Assembly: GCA_038373865.1 (NCBI GenBank) | Contig: JAXGGA010001163.1 | Span: 62,001-126,000, forward strand | Direction: 5' to 3' | DNA length: 64,000 bases | Source: Uloborus plumipes | Lineage: Eukaryota; Arthropoda; Arachnida; Araneae; Uloboridae | Part shown: positions 1 through 10,888 of the stretch, in pieces | How positions within the stretch are numbered: the stretch's first letter is position 1 | How the letters are laid out: the number at the start of each line of letters is the position of its first letter | Notes under the pieces: model-generated | The model's database searches: none | What the model was told of the DNA's origin: nothing | Seen by the model: only the letters and a program-made list of their open reading frames with translations | Position numbers and translations under genes: made by a program

Positions 1-352
1 TTATAATAAAAATAATAATTGTAAATGAATCTCAATTTTTGTGTGTATTTCCACAGTTAAATTGAGCATTAAAAAATATATTGCACAAGTCTTCTAAAAA
101 TATCATAGTTTGTGACATAAAAAGTTAAATGCTGGTTTTTACTTAGTGTATTCTTATGATGAATCAAGAAGTTGATGCATAGATGTACAGTGGAAATGAC
201 ATCTAATAAAAATCTTGCCATTCAAAAATAAAAAAAAGATAGAAGTAAGAATTGTAATCTTGATAAAAGGAAGACATGGCTATATGTAGCAGCAAAGAGT
301 TAACTTCCTTCTTTAATATTCTATGAGTAACACATATGTTGTTGAATTCTGT
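1..352. other. AT-rich sequence, no gene seen
   Basis: No coding exon, RNA gene or repeat boundary is recognisable up to the 8-bp duplication that opens the hAT element. A pyrimidine stretch ending in a CAG near 55 could be a splice acceptor, but nothing coding follows it. Confidence 0.5.
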
Positions 353-905
353 GACATAAGCAGGCCCGGATTACCCAATAGGCCATCCTAGGTATTGGCC
401 TAGGGGCGCAAGCTCGTAAGGGCGCATACAGCGGAGGAAAAAATTAATACACAGTTCGTTGTAAAAATAAATAAGCAAAAAATAAAGGAAGAAAGAAAGA
501 AAGAAAAAAAACAAGAACGCCAAAGCGCTATAAAGTATATAGAGAAAAAAATTCAACTAGAAAGGATTGCAAAATGCCAGTTCAGCAAAAAAAAAAAAAA
601 GCAATTGGAGGGGAAGGGGACGTAAAGCTTGAGTTGAGGTAATTCATTTTTTGGTCTAAGCTGATACTTTTCCATACCTTTGGTTCAAACAATCATTTCT
701 TGAAAATATGGCGCACAGGAAAATTAGTAAAAGCCATGGTACAGACAATGGTCAATACGAAACTTATTTATGAAACAATTTTTCTCTCTATAAATCATGT
801 CAGTATTTCTTTTTTTTTTTTTTTGAAATTAATAATTTATTAATTCATATTTATTTAAGACTGCCAATTAATAGGGGAGCCCAAAGTTAAAATTTTTGGG
901 AGGGG

Positions 906-1266
906 GAAGTTAATTTACCGAATGAAACTTCAAATTTTTGTTCAGGATAAAATACGAGCATGCACAAGTATCAACATTTAACGAAAAGAGACATAAAGAG
1001 ACATTAGACATCCTTACAAAAATTTATTGAATTGTTATTTCCAAATTTTCCAAACTGGCAGACATTATTTGCCGAATAAGGAAATATTGGGAAGTTAATT
1101 TACCGAATGAAACTTCAAATTTTTGTTCAGGATAAAATACGAGCATGCACAAGTATCAACATTTAACGAAAAGAGACATTAGACATCCTTACAAAAATTT
1201 ATTGAATTGTTATTTCCAAATTTTCCAAACTGGCAGACATTATTTGCCGAATAAGGAAATATTGGG
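906..1266. repeat. Tandem duplication of a ~185-bp unit inside the hAT element
   Basis: Two head-to-tail copies begin with GAAGTTAATTTACCGAATG at 906 and 1091. The second lacks about 11 bases (the ACATAAAGAG stretch) and is otherwise almost identical, so the duplication is recent compared with the age of the host element. The sequence around AAATACGAG-ATGCACA recurs near 20160, so it belongs to a dispersed family. Confidence 0.9.
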
Positions 1267-1432
1267 GAGTTAGCAATGACCTCATGTCGAGGCACCTCTG
1301 CAGAATATATTGATTATTTTGCACTCAAACTACTTTATATGTACTTTATATACACTCAAACTTTGTATATATTATTTATAATTACGTCAGTTAATGGGTC
1401 AGTTATTTTCCAACATATAATTTATACACATA

Positions 1433-2861
1433 CACTGGCGGAAAAAAAAATCCCAACACCAAGAAAGACTTGTGTTAGATAAACGAAATTTGGTAGGCGT
1501 GTTTATACAACTGAAAGATGACATCGATTGAAGTTTCGTGTTCCGCGCATAAGTGTGGCGCAGCTGGCGTCACTCAAAATATGTAAATAAGGCTTGTTTT
1601 AAAAGCGTGTTGTGAAGCTCATGTGAATTATTTTTCCGTGAAATTGGACGAATTGCGTTCATGTTAGCCAGGAATACCTTTTAGGAAGACGAAGAAGCCA
1701 CTATCAAAAGCTCACCGAGTTTAAACGAGGTCGTACAATTTAGCTACGAGAAGGTGGATTTTCATTTCGCGATATTGCAGAAACACTTGGGTGGGAATGT
1801 TTCCACCATGCATGATTATTGGAAGCTATGGGCAAGGGATGGTACTACCTCAAGAAGATCGAGTTCCGAGCTGCCACGTGGCATGACTGAGAAGGAAGAT
1901 CGCCGAATCTTGCGTACGGCTGTGGCGCATCGTACTGCATCTGCGACTGACATTCGAACTGCAGTTGGTACCGTCGTGACCCAAGGAACGGTTAGAAACT
2001 GTTTCATTCAAGGACAGCTCCGAGCCAGGCAGCCTGTAGCCGGTATTCCATTGACTGCAAACCATTACCTTTTTCGACGGCAGTGTTGCCACGACAGAGC
2101 TCACTGGAAGTCGGAGTGGAGATCTGTTGTAATTTTTGATGAAAACAGATTCTGAATTAGTGCCAGTGGTGGCTGTATATTGGTCAGAAGGTGACCAGGG
2201 GACAGCCTGCATTCAAGCGGTCTACGGCCTAGACACACGGGACTCACACCTGGAGTTATGGTCTCTGGAGCAATTTCCTACGGCAGCAGGGGCATTCTTG
2301 TGGTTATCCCAAACTCACTGACTGAAAATTTGTCGTCAGTCTGTTAATTTAACCAGTAGTACAGCCCTTCGTGAGTAGCATTCAAGGGGGCGTTTTCCAA
2401 CCGGATAACGCTCGCCCTCACATCGCTGCTGTAACGCAATGGGCTCTACAGAGTGCTGACATGTTACCATGACCTGCAAAATCACCAGGTCTGTCTCCAA
2501 TTGATAAAGTATGGGATATCATGGGATGGCACCTCGAGCATCATCCACAGTCAGCCATGACGGTCCTAGTATTGACACAGCAAGTGCAACAAGCATGGAA
2601 CTCCATACCACAAAGTGACATTCGGCACCTGTATGACATAATGCATGCACGTTTGCAGGCTTGCCTTCAAAATTCTGGAGGTTGCACCCTCTATTAAATT
2701 AACATAATTTCACATTTGCACAGCATTTTCTTGAGCTTAAATTAGCCAGTGATCTTGTACATTTAATCAATTAAACATGTTAACTAGACAATTGCATTAC
2801 CCAAATTTCATTACTCTACGGCAATTTTTTCTTGGTGTTGGGATTTTTTTTCCCGCCAGTA
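1433..2861 (+). mobile_element. Tc1-like element, full length but dead
   Basis: The left end CACTGGCGGAAAAAAAAATC is matched in inverted orientation by the right end, whose reverse complement reads ACTGGCGGGAAAAAAAATCC followed by CAACACCAAG. TA duplications flank both sides (1431-1432 and 2862-2863). The ~1.43-kb length and the order of transposase remnants fit Tc1 elements common in arthropods. It interrupts the hAT element at 361-4527, so it is the younger insertion. Confidence 0.9.
1690..2697 (+). pseudogene. Tc1 transposase pseudogene
   Basis: Conceptual translation across several frames gives the Tc1 transposase landmarks in order: a helix-turn-helix region (FRDIAETLG, near 1760), FDENRF around the first catalytic aspartate (2135-2152), FQPDNARPH around the second (about 2395-2421), and SPGLSPIDKVW for the third motif (about 2481-2512). 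In the last one the usual SPDLSPIE has become SPGLSPID. Many stops and frame changes interrupt the chain, including a stop straight after FDENRF, so no transposase can be made. The reading ends at the TAA at 2695-2697. Confidence 0.85.
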
Positions 2862-2969
2862 TATATTATATTGTTTTTTTGCTTTCAAAATATTATCACG
2901 AAGATCTAAGGAAAGTGGGAAAAAAATACAGGAGATGCCTCAAAATATGTTTTAAATAGAAGACCCTCC

Positions 2970-3840
2970 TCCCTTATTCTCCCAACATTTTTAAGATGGT
3001 CTAAAATTTTGAAAATTTTCGTAGTTGAGTCCCTAATCCCCATCTTTTCCCTCAGCGCCAGCCCTGTCAGATGCATTTGAGTTCCTATAAATGCATATTT
3101 AGAGCTTCAATTTCGAAACTTTTTCTATGGAAAGCTCTCAAACGCCTCACTTCCATATCATAAAATATTATTTAAAATTCCGTTTTTAGTCAGCAGGATC
3201 GAAAACTTTTTTGGGAAGTGACCCTGATTTCAGGCCTCTCCCCACTTCATTAAAAATCGTCTAAGACCTCGTGTTTAGGGTCTCAATCTTAAAATTTTTC
3301 CCAGAGCCCCCCCCCCCCCCCTCCGGCATTCAGTCCTCGTCTAACGCTATTCAAATCATCTAGTTGTTTTCAGGGCTTCAGTTCCGAAACATTTACGGAA
3401 ACGAATTACCGAACGCCGTCGTTTCTCCTAATGTCCTCAAAGATAGTTTCTCATTGCTTATTTAGGACTAAAATTTCGAAAACTTTCTGGGGAGAATGGC
3501 TAAACCGCATCCATTTCTCTAACAACATAGGAAATGCCCCACAATGTTTTTGGTCTTCAATTTCGAAAAAATTTCGTACTAGAATTACCGATCGTTCCGA
3601 ATAAAAAATAACCTTCTAAAATGGCATTTTAGGATCTCAACTTTGAAAAAGTTCCGGGAGACCTCTCCCGATTTCCGCCTTTCCCCAGCATCATTAAAGT
3701 TCACCAAAATTTTCGAAATGTTGGGAGGAAGAGTTCTCGAACTTATTCTCTTTTCTAACATCATCAAAGATGACTTGCAATTGCGTATGTAGAACTTCAA
3801 TTTTGAAAATTTCCGGAGGGGCAGGAGGGGGGGGGGGATT
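2970..3840. repeat. Degenerate minisatellite, period roughly 80-95 bp
   Basis: A motif like CTTCAATTTCGAAAACTTT followed by a G-rich stretch recurs near 3105, 3285, 3375, 3465, 3555, 3635 and 3790. Spacing and sequence are irregular, so this is an old tandem array inside the hAT element. A related block appears near 30690-30900. Confidence 0.55.
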
Positions 3841-4825
3841 CCACGGGTATGTGATTGCCATTTCTAGGACAAAAGCAGTATGTATTTTGTAACATCGCAA
3901 GCAAAATGCATGTTGTGCAACCGATCTTTTCTCCTGGATTATTATAATTTTTTAAACTGAATTTAATGGAATAATTAAATTTTTAAAACACATTTTACAT
4001 AATTTTATAAAAATTATGAAAAAACAGGTAATTGACTGACATGATACTTTTTAAAATGTCAGTCAGTTACCATACTCTCAACACATTTTTAAAAATCATC
4101 CAAAATGTATTTAAAAAATTCAATGATACCATTAAATACAGCTTAAAACATACAATTATCCTGGAGAAAAGATCGCTTGTTTAACGTATTTTTTGCTTCG
4201 AATATAAAAAAATACTTGAATTTTTGCTTAAAAAATATCAGTAATCTTTAAAATTACCCGTAAAATTGCAACAGGGCGAGTTATCTCATTACTTTCCGAT
4301 AAATGAATTAAAATTTGAAATCTTCAATTTTGAAAAATTTCACAGGGATCACATCCGGACCTTCCTTTTTTGTGCATCAAAGGAAAACAAAAAGAAAAAA
4401 AGAAACTCATCTTTTATTTCATCAAATGGTAATTAGGGGATACGATTTCGATTGAGTTCGGATGCGTGAGGTGGGGCGCAGTTTTTAAGTTTGGCCTCGG
4501 GCGTAAATGGACGTTAATCCGGCCCTGGACATAAGTGTGACTCATGGAACATGAATCAAGTTGATGGTGACTGGGTTTGGTAACTTAAAAACAGCAGCCT
4601 GATTTTGAAATGTAATACAACCTATATTAAGATCCAGAAATGTTTCCTCCCCAATTTTTTATAAAAATGTAGGTAAATATCCAGTTTTGTTTTAGTTTTG
4701 AAAATCTTATCAAGTATGTGATGCCACCCATTGTTCATACACTAAATAATGTGATGTCTAGCAGTGGGATGTTAGAAATTTCCGCATGGATGTTGGTTTT
4801 TAAGATTTGTACTGTTCTTGGACAG

Positions 4826-5031
4826 TTGTCATAAATGCCAGCATTTTAAACAACTTCACAAGTGATGAACTGTCCAAATTGAACCGTATTGAGATAGAGC
4901 AACACAAAAAGAGTTTTTTCAAAGCCATGGAAAAAATACCCCATGGAAGTGTTTGCTATTTCCCTATCCTGTTACAGCCAAATGAATTGTGTAGACTCAA
5001 AACCGTTAAATCCATTTCTCGAAATTCATAG
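4826..5031 (+). CDS. Possible terminal exon of an unrecognised gene
   Basis: A frame open from a plausible splice acceptor (pyrimidine-rich stretch ending TTGGACAG at 4825) to a TAG at 5029-5031 encodes about 68 residues. It is rich in charged residues, with an amphipathic stretch (DELSKLNRIEIEQHKKSFF) followed by GSVCYFPILLQPNELCRL. This looks more protein-like than most chance frames here, but I do not recognise the family. Upstream exons would lie beyond the hAT element or outside the window. A doubt is that the last ~13 codons overlap an imperfect palindrome (4991-5072) that recurs at 57560, so the end of the frame may be repeat sequence. Confidence 0.3.
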
Positions 5032-5072
5032 TTCCGCAGGCGGAACTATAGATTTCAAGGGGTTTTGACTTA
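4991..5072. repeat. Imperfect palindrome centred on ATAGTTCCGC-GCGGAACTAT
   Basis: The core is an almost uninterrupted inverted repeat with a 2-nt centre (ATAGTTCCGC AG GCGGAACTAT). The flanks (CTCAAAACCGTTAAATC on the left, AAGGGGTTTTGA on the right) are loosely inverted too. A related palindrome occurs at 57560-57625. Confidence 0.65.
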
Positions 5073-5502
5073 AATCCCTTATTTTATATTCCCTTTTTGT
5101 TGAGATACAATGATTTTTAATCTGTTGTCTTTAAGCCATTATAGTAAAAGAGCTTTTAACCTTTTTTTTAAAAAATAAAGTTAGGTGTTATAAAAAGTGG
5201 AACCACTTTGAAATGGAATAATTAACTTTTTATTTGAACTTTGGGTTGTGAAAAGTAGTTATGCTTCGAATCAAACTATGCGGTATTACTACTGAATGCT
5301 AGTTCTAAATTTTCTACTATGTTTGATTTTAGTTGTAAATATCTTGTAAATATACAGTAGTATAGTTAGTTAATGGAAGTTCTGCCTAGTCCTTTTTCAG
5401 GCGTCGTGATTCTTATGATTATTTGATTTAAGATGAAATATATGTTAAGTTTGGCAAAAGAATTAAACGATCTACTGACGTTGAGAAGAACAGACACAAG
5501 GT

Positions 5503-5771
5503 ATAAAGCAGTGAGTAACCGCCTCTAAGCAAGGGCTAAGGCAGAAATATGCAATACACCGCCAACTTGACTATTTCGATCCATGGACTGCAGTTTCGAG
5601 CTTAAATTTCACATTAGCTACCAGTTTTTTTTTTTTTTTTTGGCTCTCTTTGCTTTATAAGAGGATTTTTGCCTCCAACTCGGCTACTTTCGTATTCCAT
5701 GCTGATGAGAGCATAATAAGCTCGAAACTGCAGTCCATGGATCGAAATAGTAGAGTTGGCGGTGTATTGCA
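5503..5771 (+). mobile_element. Small hammerhead-bearing retroelement-like insertion, 269 bp
   Basis: The unit is flanked by the exact 11-bp duplication AGACACAAGGT (5492-5502 and 5772-5782), a length typical of target-primed or retroelement insertion. It contains an inverted pair: 5551-5603 is the near-perfect reverse complement of 5718-5770, and a T-run (5625-5641) lies between. The right arm contains a complete hammerhead ribozyme motif; the left arm carries only its 3' half in opposite orientation. Penelope-like elements and small metazoan retrozymes are known to carry such hammerheads. No reverse transcriptase is present, so this would be a non-autonomous or terminal fragment. Confidence 0.7.
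5696..5741 (+). ncRNA. Type I hammerhead ribozyme motif
   Basis: All conserved parts are present in order. The helix I 5' strand TCCATG (5696-5701) is followed by the core CTGATGA (5702-5708). Helix II is GAGC/GCTC (5709-5712 with 5720-5723) around a 7-nt loop. GAAA (5724-5727) follows, then a very short helix III with loop TGCA (5728-5733), the cleavage triplet GTC (5733-5735), and the helix I 3' strand CATGGA (5736-5741), which pairs perfectly with the 5' strand. The two-base-pair helix III is typical of the minimal hammerheads found in animal retroelements, which are often active as dimers. Predicted cleavage is after C5735. Activity is inferred from sequence only. Confidence 0.8.
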
Positions 5772-5782
5772 AGACACAAGGT

Positions 5783-6118
5783 GGTTCAAAAAAAGGTAAG
5801 CATTTTCTGATATGCTTACTTTTCTTTCAATTTTATTTTCTGATTTATTTTACATGCTATGGTTAGCAAAAAAAAAAGGTTTTTATTTGAAAAGACTCGA
5901 ATGAATGTCCCTCGAGTCAAATTCATCAAGTCGTGAAAAAAAAAAGCATATGAGTGTATGGACAAAGTTGGACTTCACCTAGTTGATATGATTTTCGTAA
6001 CTGTAAAACAAAATTTTAGACTCATACCAAGATTATTAAAATAAAAAAAAATCAACTGTGTTTTATTGTACTGTTCGTTTAAAAACTCTGCTCTTGAGCC
6101 ACAAGTGGTTCCATTTTA
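5783..6118. other. AT-rich spacer, no gene seen
   Basis: Only A- and T-rich sequence with no frame or repeat end that I recognise. Confidence 0.5.
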
Positions 6119-6637
6119 CCCATTAATGCCTGACATTTTTTTTCCCCAAAAATATTTTGTATACTGGTTACAAACAGTATTTAATGGACAGGAAAAATAA
6201 TAAAAAGAAAATATTATGTAAAAAATATTTTTTTTACTTAGGAAAGAAAAATCGTCCCTTAAAAGTTACGATAGACCCCACAGGGTACATTAAGCATAAA
6301 AGCTGAATATACTGTATACTTTTTTACGCCCTCGATATAATATTTAAAAAGACATTTTATAAGAAGAAATGAATATAAACTGGGAAGCTAGGAATAACTT
6401 TGAAAACTTAGCTTTTTTTTCCTTGAGATTGTGAACGATGTAATTTTTGATAAAGATCATATTAAAACTGCTACAGAACACACTTTACAATGGTTATGTG
6501 CTGCAATCTGTTAATAACAAATTGAAACAATACCAAGGTACTCATTGAACACTATTATTTGGTTGAAATGTTCATTTTGGGGAAATTCAGACCCCTTTTT
6601 GGACCGTCCCAAAAAAGGGACGCTAGGCATTAATGGG
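6119..6637. mobile_element. piggyBac-type MITE, copy A
   Basis: Termini CCCATTAATGCC (left) and GGCATTAATGGG (right) are inverted repeats. The right end abuts TTAA (6638-6641); the left flank is TTTA, one base off TTAA. A TTAA target with CCC-starting termini is the piggyBac signature. Read in reverse complement, it matches copy B at 15724-16267. No transposase frame is present. Confidence 0.75.
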
Positions 6638-6740
6638 TTAAAAAGGGATGATTGGTTAAACAGGCGCACTTCACGCTAGGTATTAATGGGTTAACAAGGG
6701 ATGATTGGTTAAACAGGCGAACTTCCCGATGCTTTCAGTT
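6631..6740. repeat. Tandem duplication at the edge of MITE copy A
   Basis: TAATGGGTTAA followed by AAGGGATGATTGGTTAAACAG appears at 6631 and again at about 6684, so the element end and its flank have been duplicated with a period near 53 bp. Confidence 0.75.
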
Positions 6741-9342
6741 TTTGTTTGCTTATCATTCCTTATTGAATGTTGCGTTGCATTTCCCTCCTATTTAGACGAG
6801 CCTGTACCTACTTATGCAAGTGAATATATTACCTCTTACGTGTAAAACACTGCAAGTAGCCGCAAATGTAATATGATAAAAAATAGTTTAAACAGAAAAT
6901 GCTGTATCATAAAAAAAGTTGAGAAGTTTGAAATGTTAACTGGCGTAACAGAGCATGGGTTAATTTTTTATGAACCAACAGTGATTACAAAATTCTAAAA
7001 GTATATTTTTATTAAATCTGTGCACATAGAAATACTGACACAATCAACAACTAAAACATTATCACAACTTTTCTCTCAAAGTTTTTCATAACTGGAACAA
7101 AAGTTTAAAACAAATGAAAGATGTACATATATAAAATACTGTAGAACCATTACGACTTTCTTTGTACGAAAGCATATCAGTCTTCCAAATTCCAACAGCT
7201 ATTTGTCAGAAAATTCAGGAAATCACATGCACATTCCCATCAGTTGCTCTCTTGAATGCTTTGATAATACTAAACTGAGAGAAGATCGTAAAAATAATGG
7301 CTCTGTGATGTAACATTATTTCAGACCGATCTTCAATCCTTTAAAGAAAATACCAGATGGGATTGTGCTAGCAATTGCAGAAAGTGAAAATGGACATTTA
7401 GTGTATTTTTACAGAATTAACTTTGAAATGTTTAAAACACTAAATCTATACAATATAGCTTTAAATTAAAAATATGGACATAATTTCAAATTTTGTGAAT
7501 TATTTGTCAGATTGAACTCTTCATATCAAAGACGGCGAACCTTTTTTGAAAAAGTAAAAATATATGCATACTACAAATTTCACCTCTTCATTTTTGATGA
7601 AAGTAAACATTTGCAGTGATAGGGAGTCTTTAGATCCAATAACATTCTTAATTTGATTATTCAAAGATATACCCTACTGTTGTAAATTTCAACATTTCAG
7701 TTTATTGCAATACTAATTCGTCACATATCAACTTATTGTGGTTTTTATCATTCTTTGCTAAATGAAGTTAAAAACTGCAAACTGTTTGCTCTAATGAATA
7801 CTTTTTACAGTTAGAAAATGACATGTAATACACAAATTATAGTCAGTGTGATCTAAAACAATGCAACTGAAATATATGTGATAATACCTTTTAAAAATAT
7901 AAAATAGGGTTTTAAAAAAACCAATAATAGAAAAGATTGTGATTAATGAGTTAAAGCTAAAGAAATTCCAGAATACAAAGATGAATTTATGTGAATTCTG
8001 CATTCTTTGCTTTAATTAAACTTTATAAAAGAGTAGATTGCAAATAAATTGCAGACATGTTATTTGGGTTCTGCAAGGAACTTCTTAGCAATCTATGAAG
8101 TTGTGAGTATATTTCAGACATAAAATTTAAAAATAAGCAATTTATTTTAAAGATTAAGCAGCCTTATTGATAATTTCTGTATCTCAAAGTCAGAATAAAT
8201 GTAAATCCAAAAATGGCGAGTTTGAGATTATTACTACATTGTATGTAGAATCCTATCCTGCATTGAGCTATAACAATTTCCGTAGAAATTATTTACCAGT
8301 TCAACAGAGCTTAAGTTCCAACCTTTATATGCACTAAGTATTTTTGCGCTCTTCTGAAAGGTAATGACAATGTGACTTACGGTAGTCTGGCTTTGATGTA
8401 CAGTTATGTGAACACAATGATAAATCAAGAGTAATTGTTTTGAATGTGTTATTAAAAAAACTTACTGTATAATACTACATTTTTCAAATGCAAGAAATTG
8501 AATTCTGTGTTTTTTTATTACATTTCATCGGTTCGCCAAATTTGATACGACTAAAAGATATAAAACTTTAATTTAATGCAATAAAAATTATAAATAAAAT
8601 ACAAAACTATTTACACAACATACTATCATACTCAAGTATATCACTTTCAAGTGTTGTGCGAAGTTGGTGGCAATCTTCGAAGTAACGAAGTCAAGCCATT
8701 TCTTTTTATAGGATGTATAAAAATTCTATAGTATGTAAATGTTATGTATTATGATAGACCTATGAGTTTTAGAAAATACAGTCTATTTGTTAGATTGAAG
8801 AAAATTATAACAAGAAAGAGTTTACCTTAAATTTCAATAGGGATGCGGTGTATAGTTTTAGCTAAAATATGTTCCCAGTAATGCTATTGAAATATTGTTT
8901 TTCAAAACTGACTATTAATTTTTTAGTTTTGAAATTTAAAAATTATTTTTGTAACATCAATGAACTCATAATAATATTAATATATATTCTTAAATATCAA
9001 CTAATCAAATTCAAAATTTATAATTTAGGTGAAAAAGTGTTTTAGGGGCAGAATATCAGTAAAAAGCATTTTAATTTCTTATGAATAGTAGGCAGATATC
9101 CCAAGTTTAAAGCACTTATATAGGAAATTTCCAAAGAAAACAAAAGGTTTTGGAAAGCTTAGAACCTAATGCTAGTTTCACAATAACCGTGATGTCAACT
9201 ACAGGCTCATCATTTCAGTGTTTGTGGAGGGAAGGGGGCGGGATGATTGATACCCCCACCCCTTTCCCCCAAATGATGGGCCTGGTCAGCAAAATTTCTA
9301 CTCTTTTGTGCACCCACACACAGGTACACTAAATAGGGTAGT
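6741..9342. other. AT-rich region downstream of the FERM-RING gene, no gene seen
   Basis: Short frames only, none with recognisable protein features. The first ~110 bases (CCCGATGC-TTCAG...CCTCCTATTT) are a diverged copy of the family at 20208-20412. The rest could in part be 3' untranslated sequence of the minus-strand gene, but no decisive signal is visible. Confidence 0.4.
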
Positions 9343-9639
9343 GTTAAAATCTAGGATTTTGACATTCGTTTTGAATTTCATAATTTGATCTTTTAATGAT
9401 AGAGGGCAGCACTAGTAAGAAAAGTGTTTTTTGAAAATCATCACATCATATGAAAGACATCGCCATGGCACTATTGCATTGCCTTATAAGGTAATGCAAT
9501 AGTGCCATGGCGGATGTCTTTCGTCTTTCATATGACGTGATGATTTTCAAAAAACACTTTTCTTGCTAATGCTGCCCTCTATAGATTAAAAGATCAAATT
9601 ATAAAATCCAAAACAAATGTTAAAATCCTAGATTTTAAC
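9343..9639. mobile_element. Near-perfect ~300-bp palindrome (fold-back MITE)
   Basis: Arms of about 140 bp are inverted copies of each other, from GTTAAAATCTAGGATTTT at the left edge to AAAATCCTAGATTTTAAC at the right. Both contain GAGGGCAGCA/TGCTGCCCTC and GAAAGACATC/GATGTCTTTC. The centre is GCATTGCC-TTATAA-GGTAATGC. The arms differ by scattered substitutions, so it is a genomic element and not an assembly fold-back. Confidence 0.8.
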
Positions 9640-9661
9640 AGAATAAATCCTAGATTTTCAC

Positions 9662-10456
9662 AGGTAGACAGACCAGTGAATGAACATTTAAGCGAAATTT
9701 CGTTTTCAAAAATTCATAGCATTGTTAAAAATTGTTGCATTTGCCACATGGCAGTAGAAACACTTTAGCGGATATATGTAATTTTCTTTTTTTATATTGC
9801 GCAAATTTTTTGGACTCTGGATCAGGATTTTTGGGGGGTTTAAAAGGGAAAAAAGTGCCCAGACCCAGTGAATGAACACCCCAAACAAAAAACAAACGCA
9901 GCGTTTTCTAGCTACAGTAGAGTCTCAAAAATCCGAGATAATAGGGGCTCATGCCACCTCGGATTACTGAAAACTCGGATTATCCGGAAAAAAATCTTAA
10001 CAGCAGAAACGTAACACTTTTCGATCATCATTAGTGAGATAAACTTAATTTCAAGTCGTTTTACATATCAAGTTATTATTTCCAAAGCATATCTTAATAT
10101 ATCTATAGTAACTAAAGAATATTTCGTGACACTTGATGAATGTCTTTGACACCAACCTCTCAATACATTTTTTACTACTTTATTGTGAGTACAAAAGAAA
10201 ATTTTCCAACAGCAAAAGGTTCTTATTTTCAGATTTTAATGCAAATTATCTTTTTAGCTATTGAAGATAGACCTTAAAATGTCAATAAAAGAGCCTCGGA
10301 TTAAGCGGAACCTCGGACTTTTGAGACTCTACTGTATTTTCTTTTTGGAAATGTGTAGAAGGAAGTGACTACTGCCCGTTCATCTAAGAAAAATGTTTTT
10401 AAAACTTTTTTTTCCAAGAAAATTACGAGGTGTTCATTCAATGGTCAGTCTACCCT
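9662..10456. mobile_element. Unclassified TIR element with CCAGTGAATGAACA termini
   Basis: The left end GGTAGACAGACCAGTGAATG is matched in inverse by the right end, whose reverse complement is GGTAGACTGACCATTGAATG. The inner motif CAGTGAATGAACACCCC is repeated. A second, right-truncated copy lies at 58312-58640. A pogo-type MITE is nested at 9915-10334, and the second copy reads straight through that site. Confidence 0.7.
9915..10334. mobile_element. pogo/Tigger-type MITE
   Basis: Termini CAGTAGAGTCTCAAAAATCCGAG and, inverted, CAGTAGAGTCTCAAAAGTCCGAG are flanked by TA on both sides (9913-9914 and 10335-10336). TA duplication with CAGT-G termini is typical of the pogo group. It is 420 bp long and noncoding. 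The copy of the host element at 58312 lacks it, showing the empty site. Confidence 0.8.
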
Positions 10457-10643
10457 ACTCTTCTCCAGTGAAAGCTTCAACGTTTGAAAACAACTCTTTG
10501 TCTGAGCCAAGAGTCTAAGAAAACAATTGTTGTGCATAATTTAGTAGATGCACAAGTATCCAACCATTCGCGCTCATTGGTTGCAAATAATTGCCTTATT
10601 AAAAAGTAAGTTGATGTAATTGCATCCACATTCTAAAGTTTAT

Positions 10644-10888
10644 GATTGCGTCGTCTGTTTGCAAAAAACGGCCAACTCCTCAATTTTCGGAGAAAATCTC
10701 TGTTTATTGTACTAAGTCCTTTATTAACATTCCCACCCATAACAAAACAGGTCAAATCAGTGTTTTTTGGGGGTTAGCGTTTTGGATCCTGTCTCAAATT
10801 CAATAGGTGTGACAAAAAATTGTCTCTCCTGAAAAAAATTCTGTTATGGAGATGGCCAGTTTTGCAGCCAGACGACACAATTTATTAA
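10644..10888. mobile_element. Short TIR element (MITE), unclassified
   Basis: ATTGCGTCGTCTGTTTGCAA on the left and, inverted, ATTGTGTCGTCTGGCTGCAA on the right form ~35-bp imperfect terminal repeats that continue into GGCCA-CTCC. The target duplication is not clear and the interior is noncoding. Confidence 0.5.

Larger units (their letters stand above)
361..4527. mobile_element. hAT-type DNA transposon, decayed, about 4.2 kb
   Basis: The left end reads CAGGCCCGGATTA. The reverse complement of the right end reads CAGGGCCGGATTA. Both ends are flanked by the exact 8-bp duplication GACATAAG (353-360 and 4528-4535). An 8-bp duplication with CAGG-type termini is the signature of the hAT superfamily. 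No hAT transposase frame is recognisable inside. The interior holds a 185-bp tandem duplication, a degenerate minisatellite and a complete nested Tc1 element, so this is an old non-autonomous or internally replaced copy. Confidence 0.85.

Noticed and set aside
1850..2212. 120-codon minus-strand frame
   Set aside because: Antisense to the decayed Tc1 transposase; the plus strand carries the family landmarks.
5551..5630. Second hammerhead on the minus strand in the left arm of the 269-bp element
   Set aside because: Only the 3' half is present (GCTCGAAACTGCAGTC); the CTGATGA core and the helix I 5' strand are missing, so it would not cleave by itself.
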